From Pseudomonas sp. 7P_10.2_Bac1 (lineage in GTDB: Bacteria; Pseudomonadota; Gammaproteobacteria; Pseudomonadales; Pseudomonadaceae), in the NCBI RefSeq assembly GCF_025465935.1, contig NZ_JANLNV010000059.1:299432-363431 (forward strand): 64,000 nucleotides of DNA. Reading direction: 5' to 3'. Both the position numbers and the translations under genes were made by a program. This document shows, piece after piece, positions 32,218 through 41,004 of this stretch. Under the pieces are notes generated by a model that saw nothing but the letters and a program-made list of their open reading frames with translations, searched no databases and had not been told where the DNA came from. Each line of letters begins with the position of its first letter. Within the stretch, counting starts at the first letter, position 1.

Positions 32218-33615
32218 CTATTGATGTAGCGCACGGTCTCGGGCTGCGAGCACGGCTTCATGCATCGCTTCACTGAGGGTCGGATGGGCAAAGATGACCT
32301 CACTCAGCGCCTCATCAGTGGCTTCCAGCGCCTGGGCGATACCAAAGCCCTGGATCTGTTCGGTCACGTGCGGTCCCACCATGTGGGCGCCAAGCAGTTC
32401 ACCGCTTTGGGTGTCGAAAATGGTTTTCACAAAGCCGGTGCTTTCGCCCATGGCCAGCGCTTTACCGTTGGCTTGATAGTCGAAACGCCCCACGCTGATG
32501 GTGTGGCCCAAGCTGCGCGCCGCCGCTTCGGTGAGGCCCAGGCTGGCGACTTCCGGTCGGGCATAGGTGCAGCCGGGGATGCGGCTTTTGTTCAGCGGGT
32601 GCACACCTTCGACACCGGCCAGTTTCTCGACGCAGATCACCCCTTCATGGCTGGCCTTGTGCGCCAGACATGGCGCGCCGGCCACGTCGCCAATCGCGTA
32701 CAGCCCGGCCACGCTGGTGCGCGACCAGGCGTCGGTTTTGATAAAGCCTTTGTCGAATTCAACACCCAGCGCTTCAAGGCCCATGTCTTCGGTGTTGGGC
32801 ACAATGCCCGCCGCCAACAGCACTTGTGCCACCTGCACGGTCTGTTCGCTACCGTCACCGAGAGTGAGCTGGCAGCTCAGCGCGCCGGCCTCGCCTTGCA
32901 CGGCGCTGACTTTGGTCTGGGTCAGGACACGAATCCCGCGTTGCTCGAATTCACGCTGCACCAGGCTGGCCACGTCGTGGTCTTCGACCGGCATGATTTG
33001 CCTGGCCACTTCCACCAGCGTCACTTGGCTGCCGAGGTCGTTGTACAGGCTGGCAAACTCGACACCGATGGCGCCAGAGCCAATCACCAGCAGCGACTCG
33101 GGCACAGTCTTGGGCACCAGCGCGTCGAAGTAGCTCCAGATCTTTTGCCCGTCGGCCACCAGCCCCGGCAACGGCCTGGGCCGTGCGCCGGTGGCCAAAA
33201 TGATATGCCGCGCCTGGTACACCGCCTCGCCCTTTTCGCCGGTGACGGTGACTTCACCTTTGGCGCTGACGCGGCCACGGCCATCGATCACCGTGACGGC
33301 GTTTTTCTTCAGCAGGTAAGCGATGCCGGCCGTCAGTTTGCGCGACACGCCACGGCTGTGGGCCACCAGTTGCGCAATGTCGAACTGGATGTTGTCCGCG
33401 CTAAAACCGAAGGTATCCAGGTGCTTCAAGGTGTGCCCGACTTCGGCGCCTTTGAGCATGGCTTTGGTGGGGATGCAGCCCCAGTTCAGGCAGATGCCAC
33501 CCAAATGCTGCTGTTCGACCAAGGCCGTGCTCAGGCCCAGCTGGGCGGCGCGTATGGCCGCCACGTAACCGCCGGGCCCGCCGCCAATCACCAGTACATC
33601 GTATTTATCGGTCAT
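32218..33615 (-). CDS. lpdA: dihydrolipoyl dehydrogenase (E3) of the acetoin complex
   Basis: A 465-residue FAD-dependent disulfide oxidoreductase that reoxidises the lipoyl arms of the E2 subunit and reduces NAD. It shows the FAD motif VIGGGPGGYVAAIRAA, the redox pair in GGICLNWGCIPTKAM, an NAD motif VIGSGAIGVEFASLYNDLG, the second FAD segment GLYAIGDVAG and the C-terminal base pair in HPTLSEAMHEA. It has no fused lipoyl domain. It lies 8 bp after acoC in the leftward operon, so it is the dedicated E3 of this complex rather than the housekeeping copy. Confidence 0.93.
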   Translation of the reverse strand: MTDKYDVLVIGGGPGGYVAAIRAAQLGLSTALVEQQHLGGICLNWGCIPTKAMLKGAEVGHTLKHLDTFGFSADNIQFDIAQLVAHSRGVSRKLTAGIAYLLKKNAVTVIDGRGRVSAKGEVTVTGEKGEAVYQARHIILATGARPRPLPGLVADGQKIWSYFDALVPKTVPESLLVIGSGAIGVEFASLYNDLGSQVTLVEVARQIMPVEDHDVASLVQREFEQRGIRVLTQTKVSAVQGEAGALSCQLTLGDGSEQTVQVAQVLLAAGIVPNTEDMGLEALGVEFDKGFIKTDAWSRTSVAGLYAIGDVAGAPCLAHKASHEGVICVEKLAGVEGVHPLNKSRIPGCTYARPEVASLGLTEAAARSLGHTISVGRFDYQANGKALAMGESTGFVKTIFDTQSGELLGAHMVGPHVTEQIQGFGIAQALEATDEALSEVIFAHPTLSEAMHEAVLAARDRALHQ

Positions 33616-33623
33616 GGTGGCTC

Positions 33624-35138
33624 CTAGAGCATCATCAGGCTGGGGGTCTGCACCAGGCGCTTGAGTTCTTTGAGGAACGCCGCCCCCAGCGCACCGTCTA
33701 TCACCCGGTGATCACACGACAGGGTCACGGTCATTTGCGTGCGCACGGCGGGCTGGCCGTTGTGCGCGACCACCCGCTGCTCGCCTGCGCCAATGGCTAG
33801 AATCGCCCCTTGCGGCGGGTTGATGATGGCGTCGAACTGGCTGACCCCGAGCATGCCCAGGTTGGAGATGCTGAAGGTGCCGCCCTGGAACTCTTCGGGT
33901 TTGAGCGTGCCCGCTTTGGCTTTGGTCACCAGGTCGAGCATTTCTTGGGAGATGCTCGACAGGCTCTTGCGGTTGGCCTGACGCACGATCGGGGTAATCA
34001 AACCGCCGGGCAGTGCCACGGCCACCGAAATATCCGCGTCACTGAAGCGCAGCACTGCTTGGCGAGCTTCGTCGAACTGCACGTTGACGTCCGGCACTTT
34101 GACCAGCGCCAGGCCAACGGCCTTGATCAGCAGGTCGTTGACCGACAGTTTGACCGCCGGCGCCGAGGCGTTGATTTCACTGCGCAGCGCCAGCAGCGCT
34201 TCCAGGTCCAGATCGGCCTGCAGGCGGAAGTGCGGTGCCGTGCGTTTGGACTCTTGCAAGCGCGCGGCAATCGCTTTGCGCATGCCGTTCATGGGCAGAA
34301 CTTCCGCTTCGGGCGCCTGCGCAGCGGCGGGTGCAGGTGCAGCCAGCACTGGATTTTGCGCGGCGTTGACTTCCAGCACGTCGGCCTTGCTGACCCGGCC
34401 ACGGCTGCCCGTGACGCGGCAATCGTTGAGGTTGACGCCCAGCTTGGCCGCCAAACGGCGAGCCACCGGCGTGGCCACGATGTGGCTGTCATCGGCCCGC
34501 GAGCGCGCTGGCCCCTCGGCCCGGTGCGCCGGTTGCAACGTCGCGACCTTGCCGCCGTGGTCCTTCACGGCCTGCTCGATGTCGGTCACGCTGATTCGCC
34601 CTTGCGGGCCGGTGCCGCTGACACGCGCCAAGTCGATGCCCAATTCTTTGGCCAGACGCTTGGCATGCGGCGTGGCGAACACGGTTTCGGCGCTGTCGCC
34701 AAGCAAGGCGTGCGGTACTTGCCAACCGTGGGTGGTCTTGGCCAAAGGGGCTGGCGCGGGCGTCGGGGCTTTTGCCGCCGCGGCCGCAGGGGCCGGGGCA
34801 GCAGGCGCGGGGGTGGCCGCTTCAGGTGCCGCAGTGGCTGCCGGAGCCGCGCCGCGTTGAGCGATAAACGCATCAATCTCGGCATCACTCACCGAGGCAT
34901 CGGCCACGATGCCCAGCAAGCCGCCCACCGGCAGGGTTTGCCCGGGCTGGGCCACTTTGCGCCGCAGCACGCCATCAAACGGTGCTTCCAGCACGTTGGA
35001 GATTTTGCTGGTTTCGATGTCGCACAGTTCCTGATGCTGTTTGAAGGTGTCGCCTTCTTCAATCAGCCAGTTATTGAGGGTGCCCTCTTCCATCGACAGG
35101 CCCCATTTTGGCACCTCGATGATTTTGATCTCGCTCAT
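33624..35138 (-). CDS. acoC: dihydrolipoamide acetyltransferase (E2) of the acetoin complex
   Basis: A 504-residue E2 that transfers the acetyl group from acetoin cleavage to CoA. Domain order: one lipoyl domain (1-80, lipoyl Lys45 in DIETSKIS), an Ala/Pro linker, a first peripheral subunit-binding domain (about 154-192, FATPHAKRLAKELGIDL), a second one (about 221-258, VATPVARRLAAKLGVNL), another Ala/Pro linker, and the catalytic domain (280-504) with His477 and Asp481 in SCDHRVIDGA. Two subunit-binding domains with a single lipoyl domain is unusual. It lies 2 bp from acoB and 8 bp from the E3 gene. It differs from alpha/beta-hydrolase-type AcoC proteins of some bacteria. Confidence 0.88.
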   Translation of the reverse strand: MSEIKIIEVPKWGLSMEEGTLNNWLIEEGDTFKQHQELCDIETSKISNVLEAPFDGVLRRKVAQPGQTLPVGGLLGIVADASVSDAEIDAFIAQRGAAPAATAAPEAATPAPAAPAPAAAAAKAPTPAPAPLAKTTHGWQVPHALLGDSAETVFATPHAKRLAKELGIDLARVSGTGPQGRISVTDIEQAVKDHGGKVATLQPAHRAEGPARSRADDSHIVATPVARRLAAKLGVNLNDCRVTGSRGRVSKADVLEVNAAQNPVLAAPAPAAAQAPEAEVLPMNGMRKAIAARLQESKRTAPHFRLQADLDLEALLALRSEINASAPAVKLSVNDLLIKAVGLALVKVPDVNVQFDEARQAVLRFSDADISVAVALPGGLITPIVRQANRKSLSSISQEMLDLVTKAKAGTLKPEEFQGGTFSISNLGMLGVSQFDAIINPPQGAILAIGAGEQRVVAHNGQPAVRTQMTVTLSCDHRVIDGALGAAFLKELKRLVQTPSLMML

Positions 35139-35140
35139 GG

Positions 35141-36160
35141 TCAGGCCTCCATCACTTTGCGGACAGCGGCTTCAATGCGATCGACACTCGGAATCCAGGC
35201 TTGCTCCAACACCGGCGAAAACGGTACGGGGGTGTGCGGCGGAGTGACCATGATGATCGGCGCTTTGAGCTGGTAGAACGCTTTGGTAGCGATCAAGGCG
35301 GCCAGGTCGTGGGCAAAACCCAGGCGCGCGGCGGACTCGTCGACAATCACCACGCGGCCGGTGGAGGTTACAGATTCGAGAATGCCATCTTCGTCCAGCG
35401 GTGACACGGTACGCGGGTCGACCACTTCGACCGAGATGCCTTCAGCGGCCAGTTTGTCGGCCACCTGGTTGGCTTTGTGGACCATGGCCGCCAGGGCGAT
35501 GATGGTCACGTCGGTGCCTTCGCGGGTGTAGTTGGCCACGCCAAACGGGATGGTGTACGGCTCTTCGGGCACTTCGCCCTTGATGTCATAGAGCGCTTTG
35601 TGTTCACAGAACACCACCGGGTCGTCGTCGCGAATCGCCTGGATCAACAAGCCTTTGACGTCGTAAGGGGTCGATGGAACCACTACTTTGAGGCCCGGCG
35701 TGGTGGCAAAAATATGGTACGGCGATTGCGAGTGTTGAGCGGCGGCCGAGAAGCCCGCGCCGATCATGCCGCGCACCACCATTGGCGCCTTGGCCTTGCC
35801 GCCGAACATGTAGCGGAACTTGGCCGCCTGGTTGTAGAGCATGTCGTGGCAGACGCCAAAAAAGTCCATGAACATCAGCTCGGCCACCGGGCGCAGACCG
35901 GTCATTGCTGCACCCGCCGCCATGCCGATAATCGCCGACTCGGTGATCGGAGTATCGATGACCCGCGATGAGCCGAACTCGGTCCACAAGCCTTTGGTCA
36001 CGCCCAGCACACCGCCGAACGCTTCGCCTTTGCTGCCCACTTCTGCAGTACCGGCCTGACCGCCGCACACGTCTTCGCCGATCAGCACCACACGATCATC
36101 GAGCGCCATTTCTTGAGCCAGGGCTTCTTTGACCGCTTCACGATAAGTACGAATTGCCAT
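35141..36160 (-). CDS. acoB: acetoin dehydrogenase E1 beta subunit
   Basis: A 339-residue beta subunit of the thiamine-diphosphate-dependent E1. Landmarks are IGEDVCGGQAGTAEVGSKG, DTPITESAIIGMAAGAAMTG and HSQSPYHIFATTPGLKVVVP, which build the cofactor and interface surface. It pairs with the alpha subunit encoded 11 bp upstream to cleave acetoin into acetaldehyde and an acetyl group passed to the lipoyl arm. The related pyruvate and branched-chain E1 beta subunits share the fold; the acetoin assignment rests on the alpha subunit sequence and the butanediol dehydrogenase in the operon. Confidence 0.9.
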   Translation of the reverse strand: MAIRTYREAVKEALAQEMALDDRVVLIGEDVCGGQAGTAEVGSKGEAFGGVLGVTKGLWTEFGSSRVIDTPITESAIIGMAAGAAMTGLRPVAELMFMDFFGVCHDMLYNQAAKFRYMFGGKAKAPMVVRGMIGAGFSAAAQHSQSPYHIFATTPGLKVVVPSTPYDVKGLLIQAIRDDDPVVFCEHKALYDIKGEVPEEPYTIPFGVANYTREGTDVTIIALAAMVHKANQVADKLAAEGISVEVVDPRTVSPLDEDGILESVTSTGRVVIVDESAARLGFAHDLAALIATKAFYQLKAPIIMVTPPHTPVPFSPVLEQAWIPSVDRIEAAVRKVMEA

Positions 36161-36171
36161 GGTTCAACTCC

Positions 36172-37134
36172 TCAGTAAGACACGTAGACGTCGGTCAGCA
36201 AGCTTTCTACCGCAGGGAAATCTGCCGCACGGGCCTTGGCCACGGCGTCATCGACCAAGGCAGTGACCTCGTCGTCGATGGCTTGCAGTTCTTCTGGGGA
36301 AATCTGACCGGCAACGCGTTGACTGAAGATTTTTAATGGATCGCTTTCCTGGCGCAGACGCTCGACTTCGCCGTCTGCGCGATACAGCATCGGATCGCCT
36401 TCAAAGTGGCCGTACCAGCGATGGGCCACCGCCTCGATAGAGGTCGGGCCGCCACCGTTGCGGGCGCGCTCGACGGCCTCGGCAACCGCTTCATGCACGG
36501 CAAAGAAGTCTGTGCCGTCGACCTTGACCGCCGGCATGCCGAAGCCTGCCGCACGCTGGGTGATATTGCGCCCACCCACCGCATAGTCATGCCCGGTGGC
36601 TTCGCCGAAGCCGTTGTTCTCGAACATGAAAATGACCGGCAGTTGCAGCACCACGGCCATGTTCATGGCCTCAAACACCAGACCCTGGTTGGAGCCGCCA
36701 TCCCCCGTGAACGAAACAGCCACACCATGGTTGCCCAGGGTTTTGGCGGTCAGGGCTGCACCGATGGCCAGAGGTGGCGCACCACCGACAATGGCGTTGG
36801 CGCCGAGCATGCCTTTGCTCAAATCGGCGATGTGCATCGACCCGCCCTTGCCTCGGCACAGGCCTGAATCCTTGCCAAAAATTTCTGCCATCATGCCGTG
36901 AATGTCACAACCTTTTGCAATGCAATGGCCGTGTCCACGGTGTGTAGAACCGATGTAATCGGTGTCTTTGAGGTTCTCGCAAACCCCTACCGCAATCGCC
37001 TCTTCACCGCAGTAAAGGTGAATGAAACCGGGGATATCACCGGAAGTGTTCTCTTGGTGAAGGCGCTCTTCGAACACGCGAATTTCGCGCATTTTGCGGT
37101 AGGCCTTAAGCAGTTCTGACTTGCTAAGCGACAT
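36172..37134 (-). CDS. acoA: acetoin dehydrogenase E1 alpha subunit
   Basis: A 320-residue E1 alpha subunit. It carries the thiamine-diphosphate motif TGDGGSNQGLVFEAMN...ENN and stretches shared with AcoA proteins, such as GDIPGFIHLYCGEEAIAVG, STHRGHGHCIAKG, RGKGGSMHIADLSKGMLGAN and RNITQRAAGFGMPAVKVDG. I place the start at 37134 (MSLSKSELLKAYRKMREI), preceded by AGAGGG; the open frame continues to 37359, but that would run through the divergent promoter. It is the first gene of the leftward acetoin operon, opposite the MalT-like regulator. Confidence 0.9.
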   Translation of the reverse strand: MSLSKSELLKAYRKMREIRVFEERLHQENTSGDIPGFIHLYCGEEAIAVGVCENLKDTDYIGSTHRGHGHCIAKGCDIHGMMAEIFGKDSGLCRGKGGSMHIADLSKGMLGANAIVGGAPPLAIGAALTAKTLGNHGVAVSFTGDGGSNQGLVFEAMNMAVVLQLPVIFMFENNGFGEATGHDYAVGGRNITQRAAGFGMPAVKVDGTDFFAVHEAVAEAVERARNGGGPTSIEAVAHRWYGHFEGDPMLYRADGEVERLRQESDPLKIFSQRVAGQISPEELQAIDDEVTALVDDAVAKARAADFPAVESLLTDVYVSY

Positions 37135-37248
37135 GGGTTCGCCCTCTTGTCTTGGCTTTTTTATTGGATTTATCGAACACCTTGTAGTGAACGACGATGG
37201 CGTTCCCTTACGGTAAGAGTCTAAAGTCGCAGCCATAACTACCCGGAT

Positions 37249-37296
37249 GGGGGGGCGCGATTCCCGCCTCTGGGGGGTATTCTTTAACCCCCCCAG
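37249..37296. promoter_or_regulatory. G-run repeat and palindrome between acoA and its regulator
   Basis: A 7-G run (37249-37255), then a near-perfect palindrome CTGGGGGG (37270-37277) / CCCCCCCAG (37288-37296) around a TATTCTTTAA centre. G-rich direct and inverted repeats recall the GGGGA-type boxes of MalT, to which the divergent regulator is related. No -24/-12 promoter occurs in this 202-bp region. Confidence 0.5.
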
Positions 37297-37336
37297 GGAC
37301 GGCGTCATCAAAACGCTAGAGGGATAAATAACAACA

Positions 37337-40045
37337 ATGACCCAGGCTAATTTTTCCAACCCGATTGAGCGTCAGACTGCGTTTGGTCTTGACCACGGCT
37401 TGCCCCTGATCGGCACCAAACTGGTGCCGCCCCGATCAGCCGGTACGGTGCTGGCGCGCACACGCCTGTTGGATAAAATCAGCCTGATGCAAGGGCGCTG
37501 CATGGCGCTGGTGTGCGGCCCGGCCGGGTTTGGCAAAACTACGTTGCTGGGGCAATGGCGCCAGTGCTTGCTCGACCAGGGCCACAGCGTGGCGTGGCTG
37601 AGCCTGGATCAACAAGACGACACCCCGCAGACTTTTCGCCGCTATCTGCTGGCAGCCTTGAGCCATGCCAGTGGCCAGCCGCTGACGCCTGTGGATGCGC
37701 TCACAGAGAGCCTTACGCTGGCAGACAGCCGGTTTATCCGGGAGTTGATCAACCTGATGCTGCCCCGGCAAAACGCCCTCTATCTGGTGCTCGACGACCT
37801 GCACCTGGTCAATCACCCCGGGATCATCAGCGACCTTGAGCAATTGCTGCAGCACGCCCCTGAGTGTTTTCACGTGCTAGTGGGCAGCCGTAGCGTTCCG
37901 CCGCTCTCGCTGAGCCGTCTGCAGGCGCACAATCAGTTGCTTGAGATCGACACCAACGCCTTGCGATTCAACGTCGAAGAAACCCAACACTACCTGGCCA
38001 GTGCCAACCCTCAGCGCTTCCCCGCCACCGAGCTTCAACGGGTACTGAACCTGACCGAAGGCTGGATCACCGGGATTCAAATGGCGGCACTGGCGCCCAG
38101 CGACCCGCTGCGCAACCTCAACCGTCTGCATCTGGGCAGTCGGCAGATCGGGCGCTACCTCTACGACGTGGTGTTGGCGCCGCTGCCGGTGCGGCTACAA
38201 GAGTTTCTGTTGAAAACCTCGATCCTCGGGCGCCTGACGCCTTCGCTGTGCAATGCCGTCACCGAGCGCGACGACGCCGAGCACATGCTGGCCGAGATTG
38301 AGCGCCACAACCTGTTTCTGTTCTCGCTGGACAGCCAGGGGCATTGGTTTCGCTACCACGCCCTGTTTGTCGAAACCCTCAACGAGCGCTTGCAGCACAG
38401 TGATATTGCGGTGATGCATTTGCATGAGCGGGCCAGCAATTGGCTGGCCCAGCACCACTACTGGGCCGAGGCGATTCGCCACGCGCTGGCGGCCGGCAAG
38501 CTTGGCAGCCGCAATGATTTCGCACCTCAGGGCGCGCAGTCGCTGGCCGAGGAAGGTGATGTCGATACGCTGGTGCGCTGGTTGCAGCAGATGCCGGAAA
38601 TGGCCAGCCAACCCTTGGACGAGCAACGCATCGACCTGCAACTGAACCTGGCCTGGGCGTTGGGGCATCACTTTCATTTCACCGCGTCTCGCGGCTTGCT
38701 CGACAGCCTGCGGCCGCTGTTCAGCACGTCGCAGCTCAACGCTCGACTGCACATTAAATTTCAAGTGATCGGTGCCATTACCGAAGCCTTCGCCGAACAT
38801 ATCAGCCAGAGCATCGAACGCGTCGAGCCGTTGCTGGCTCACGTACCTTGCGGCGATACCTGGGTCGACGGGCTGATCTGCAACATCCTCAGTTATGGCT
38901 ACATGACCCAGGGCCATTACCCCCGGGCGCAAGCGGTGCAGCGCCACATGCCCTGCCCGACCACACCCTCGCACAACCTGTTCGTGACGGTGTACCGGGC
39001 CTATGTGCTGGGCTTGAGCCACTTTCGCCAAGCGGACTTGCACAGTGCCGAGCAGTATTACCGCCTCGCGCTGACCCCGGCGCAAGACCTGACTGGCCCG
39101 CAATCGAGTGGTAGCGCGACGTTGGCGGCACTGTTGGGCGAATTGCAGTACGAGCGCGGCGAGTGGCAAGACCTGCAAACGCTGGTGACACCACGTTTAG
39201 ACCAGATCGATGCGATTGCTCCGCTGGATGCCTTGTTTGGTGCCTATGCGAGCCTGGCGCGCCAGGCGCTGCTGGTGGGTGAGCCGACTCAGGCCCGTTA
39301 CCTGCTGGAGCATGCACAACAACTGGCCACCTTGCGCCGATGGCCGCGTTTACAAGCCTGGTTGCTGGTGGAGGAAATCCGTATTCACCTGGCGTGTGAG
39401 CAACTGCCCCAGGCGTTGGAGTTGCAAGCGCAGTTTGAAGCGCTGGACCCGCAGCGCACGCATGCCGAGATCAACCGTGCGCGTACCGAAGCCCACTGTC
39501 ATATCCTCGCGGCACAAAAGAACTGGTCCGTGGCGGCTTCGTTGTGGCAAGCCCTGTTGCAAGACGATGAGCGCCAGGGCCAACTGCTGCGCGCGGTTCG
39601 CAGCCGGGCGGCGCTGGCGTGTGCCTTGTGGCCGGACGACCCGTCAGGCGCCCTGCACATCTTGCAGCCGGTGCTGAACCTGGCATGTCGGCAAAACCTG
39701 CGACGCAGCTTGCTGGATGCCGGTAAAGCGATGCCAGCACTGCTTGAAGCAGCCATAAAAACGGCCCGCAGCGAGGGGGCGGAGTACCTGCGCAGCCTGC
39801 TGGAAAACCTCGAGACGCACATCGGCCCGCAAGAACTCCAGCCCCCTGAGCCGAGCTTGAGTGAACGTGAATTGCAGATATTGCGACTGATTGCCCAGGG
39901 CCAGGCCAACAAACAGATTGCCCGCAGCCTTGATATCTCGGCAGAAACCGTGAAATGGCACCTCAAAAACCTGTTCAGCAAACTCCACGTCACCAGCCGT
40001 ATCCAGGCGATCACCCGGGCGCAGAAACTGAGTTTGCTTGAGTAA
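37337..40045 (+). CDS. MalT-type LuxR family transcriptional activator
   Basis: A 902-residue signal-transducing STAND ATPase regulator. An N-terminal ATPase domain has Walker A CGPAGFGKTTLLGQW near residue 58 and a Walker B-like YLVLDDLHLV; a long helical-repeat sensor region follows (about 360-810); the C-terminus is a LuxR helix-turn-helix (LSERELQILRLIAQGQANKQ, then SLDISAETVKWHLKNLFSKL). MalT-like proteins oligomerise with inducer and ATP to activate transcription. It is divergent from the acetoin operon and the only regulator there, so it probably responds to acetoin or butanediol. This replaces the sigma-54 activator AcoR found in many other acetoin loci. Confidence 0.88.
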   Translation: MTQANFSNPIERQTAFGLDHGLPLIGTKLVPPRSAGTVLARTRLLDKISLMQGRCMALVCGPAGFGKTTLLGQWRQCLLDQGHSVAWLSLDQQDDTPQTFRRYLLAALSHASGQPLTPVDALTESLTLADSRFIRELINLMLPRQNALYLVLDDLHLVNHPGIISDLEQLLQHAPECFHVLVGSRSVPPLSLSRLQAHNQLLEIDTNALRFNVEETQHYLASANPQRFPATELQRVLNLTEGWITGIQMAALAPSDPLRNLNRLHLGSRQIGRYLYDVVLAPLPVRLQEFLLKTSILGRLTPSLCNAVTERDDAEHMLAEIERHNLFLFSLDSQGHWFRYHALFVETLNERLQHSDIAVMHLHERASNWLAQHHYWAEAIRHALAAGKLGSRNDFAPQGAQSLAEEGDVDTLVRWLQQMPEMASQPLDEQRIDLQLNLAWALGHHFHFTASRGLLDSLRPLFSTSQLNARLHIKFQVIGAITEAFAEHISQSIERVEPLLAHVPCGDTWVDGLICNILSYGYMTQGHYPRAQAVQRHMPCPTTPSHNLFVTVYRAYVLGLSHFRQADLHSAEQYYRLALTPAQDLTGPQSSGSATLAALLGELQYERGEWQDLQTLVTPRLDQIDAIAPLDALFGAYASLARQALLVGEPTQARYLLEHAQQLATLRRWPRLQAWLLVEEIRIHLACEQLPQALELQAQFEALDPQRTHAEINRARTEAHCHILAAQKNWSVAASLWQALLQDDERQGQLLRAVRSRAALACALWPDDPSGALHILQPVLNLACRQNLRRSLLDAGKAMPALLEAAIKTARSEGAEYLRSLLENLETHIGPQELQPPEPSLSERELQILRLIAQGQANKQIARSLDISAETVKWHLKNLFSKLHVTSRIQAITRAQKLSLLE

Positions 40046-40064
40046 TGCGGCGGCCTTTCAGCCA

Positions 40065-40093
40065 TCAAAAGATCGCGAGACAAGCTCGCTACA
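40065..40093. repeat. degenerate half REP element
   Basis: CATCAAAAGATCGCGAGACA followed by AGCTCGCTACA: the right arm of the REP family with two bases missing near the end. It sits between the convergent MalT-like regulator and T6SS kinase genes. Confidence 0.65.
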
Positions 40094-40119
40094 GATTAGG
40101 ATCAGGGCGAAATCAGTCC

Positions 40120-41004
40120 TCACCCCCAAAACCCCGGTTTGGTCGCCAGCGCTTCATGCAGTTGCGCTGCGCTGATACCGCGTTTTCCGGGATCAGGGGC
40201 CAGGGCTTTTCGTACCCCCCGCCACACGTGTCGCGGTAGATTTTTTGGGCGCTTTGGCCGGGCGTGGGTCGCGGGCATCCGGTTGAATGGATGTTTGCCG
40301 CTGGCCAGTTCATACAGCACACAGCCCAGCGCATAGATGTCAGCAGCGCGGGTCAACGCCGCGCCCTCAAGGATCTCAGGCGCCGCGTAACCCGGGGTCC
40401 AGGCGTTGACCCGATTTCGACTCACATGGGCCAGCCCGTCCAGCGTCCCCGCCTCGGCCCGGCCCAGGCCAAAGTCGAACAAGCGCACACCGTCGTCACT
40501 GAGCAAGACGTTGCTCGGTTTAATGTCACCGTGCAGCACGCCCCGTCCATGGGCATGCACCACGGCTTCAAGCAATGGCAAGGCAATGTCACGCAAGGCA
40601 GGCCACGTCAGGCCCAACGGGTGTTCGCACAACAGACGGTCAAGGGTCGGACCGCGCAACAGCTCCATCACCACGAACACCCGCTGGTGCGCTGTATCGA
40701 CGTCAAAACTGAAGTGACGCAATACGTTGGGGTGATGCAAATGGCGCATCAGCGCGTACTCATTGAAAAGTAATGCGCTGGCATCCGGCGACTGGTCATA
40801 GGCTTCGCTGAGCACTTTGAGCGCGACGTAAGGCTGCGGATCACCGAACTGTTGCGCCAGCAGATCACGTGCCCGATACACCGTGCCCATGCCTCCGGCG
40901 CCCAGCAGGCATTCGATGCAGTAACGTCCGCCAAGTACGTCCGGCATCGTACGAAAAGCCAAGGGGGCCGCCGGTGCTTGCACGGGGTGTGCTAGCTCGC
41001 TCAT
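40120..41004 (-). CDS. stk1: T6SS-associated serine/threonine protein kinase
   Basis: A 294-residue Hanks-type kinase consisting of the catalytic domain only, without membrane span or sensor. Gly-loop LGAGGMGTVYRA, Lys63 in YVALKVLS, catalytic loop HGDIKPSNVLL (Gly where Arg is usual, so non-RD) and DFGLGRA are present. It is the last gene of the T6SS operon, overlapping the PP2C phosphatase gene by 4 bp. By position it corresponds to stk1 of P. aeruginosa HSI-II and probably phosphorylates the FHA protein to control apparatus assembly. Confidence 0.9.
   Translation of the reverse strand: MSELAHPVQAPAAPLAFRTMPDVLGGRYCIECLLGAGGMGTVYRARDLLAQQFGDPQPYVALKVLSEAYDQSPDASALLFNEYALMRHLHHPNVLRHFSFDVDTAHQRVFVVMELLRGPTLDRLLCEHPLGLTWPALRDIALPLLEAVVHAHGRGVLHGDIKPSNVLLSDDGVRLFDFGLGRAEAGTLDGLAHVSRNRVNAWTPGYAAPEILEGAALTRAADIYALGCVLYELASGKHPFNRMPATHARPKRPKNLPRHVWRGVRKALAPDPGKRGISAAQLHEALATKPGFWG

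Noticed and set aside
32260..35276. Long plus-strand frames opposite lpdA and acoC
   Set aside because: The minus-strand translations carry intact redox, lipoyl and catalytic motifs; the plus-strand ones are His/Gln/Arg-rich shadows.
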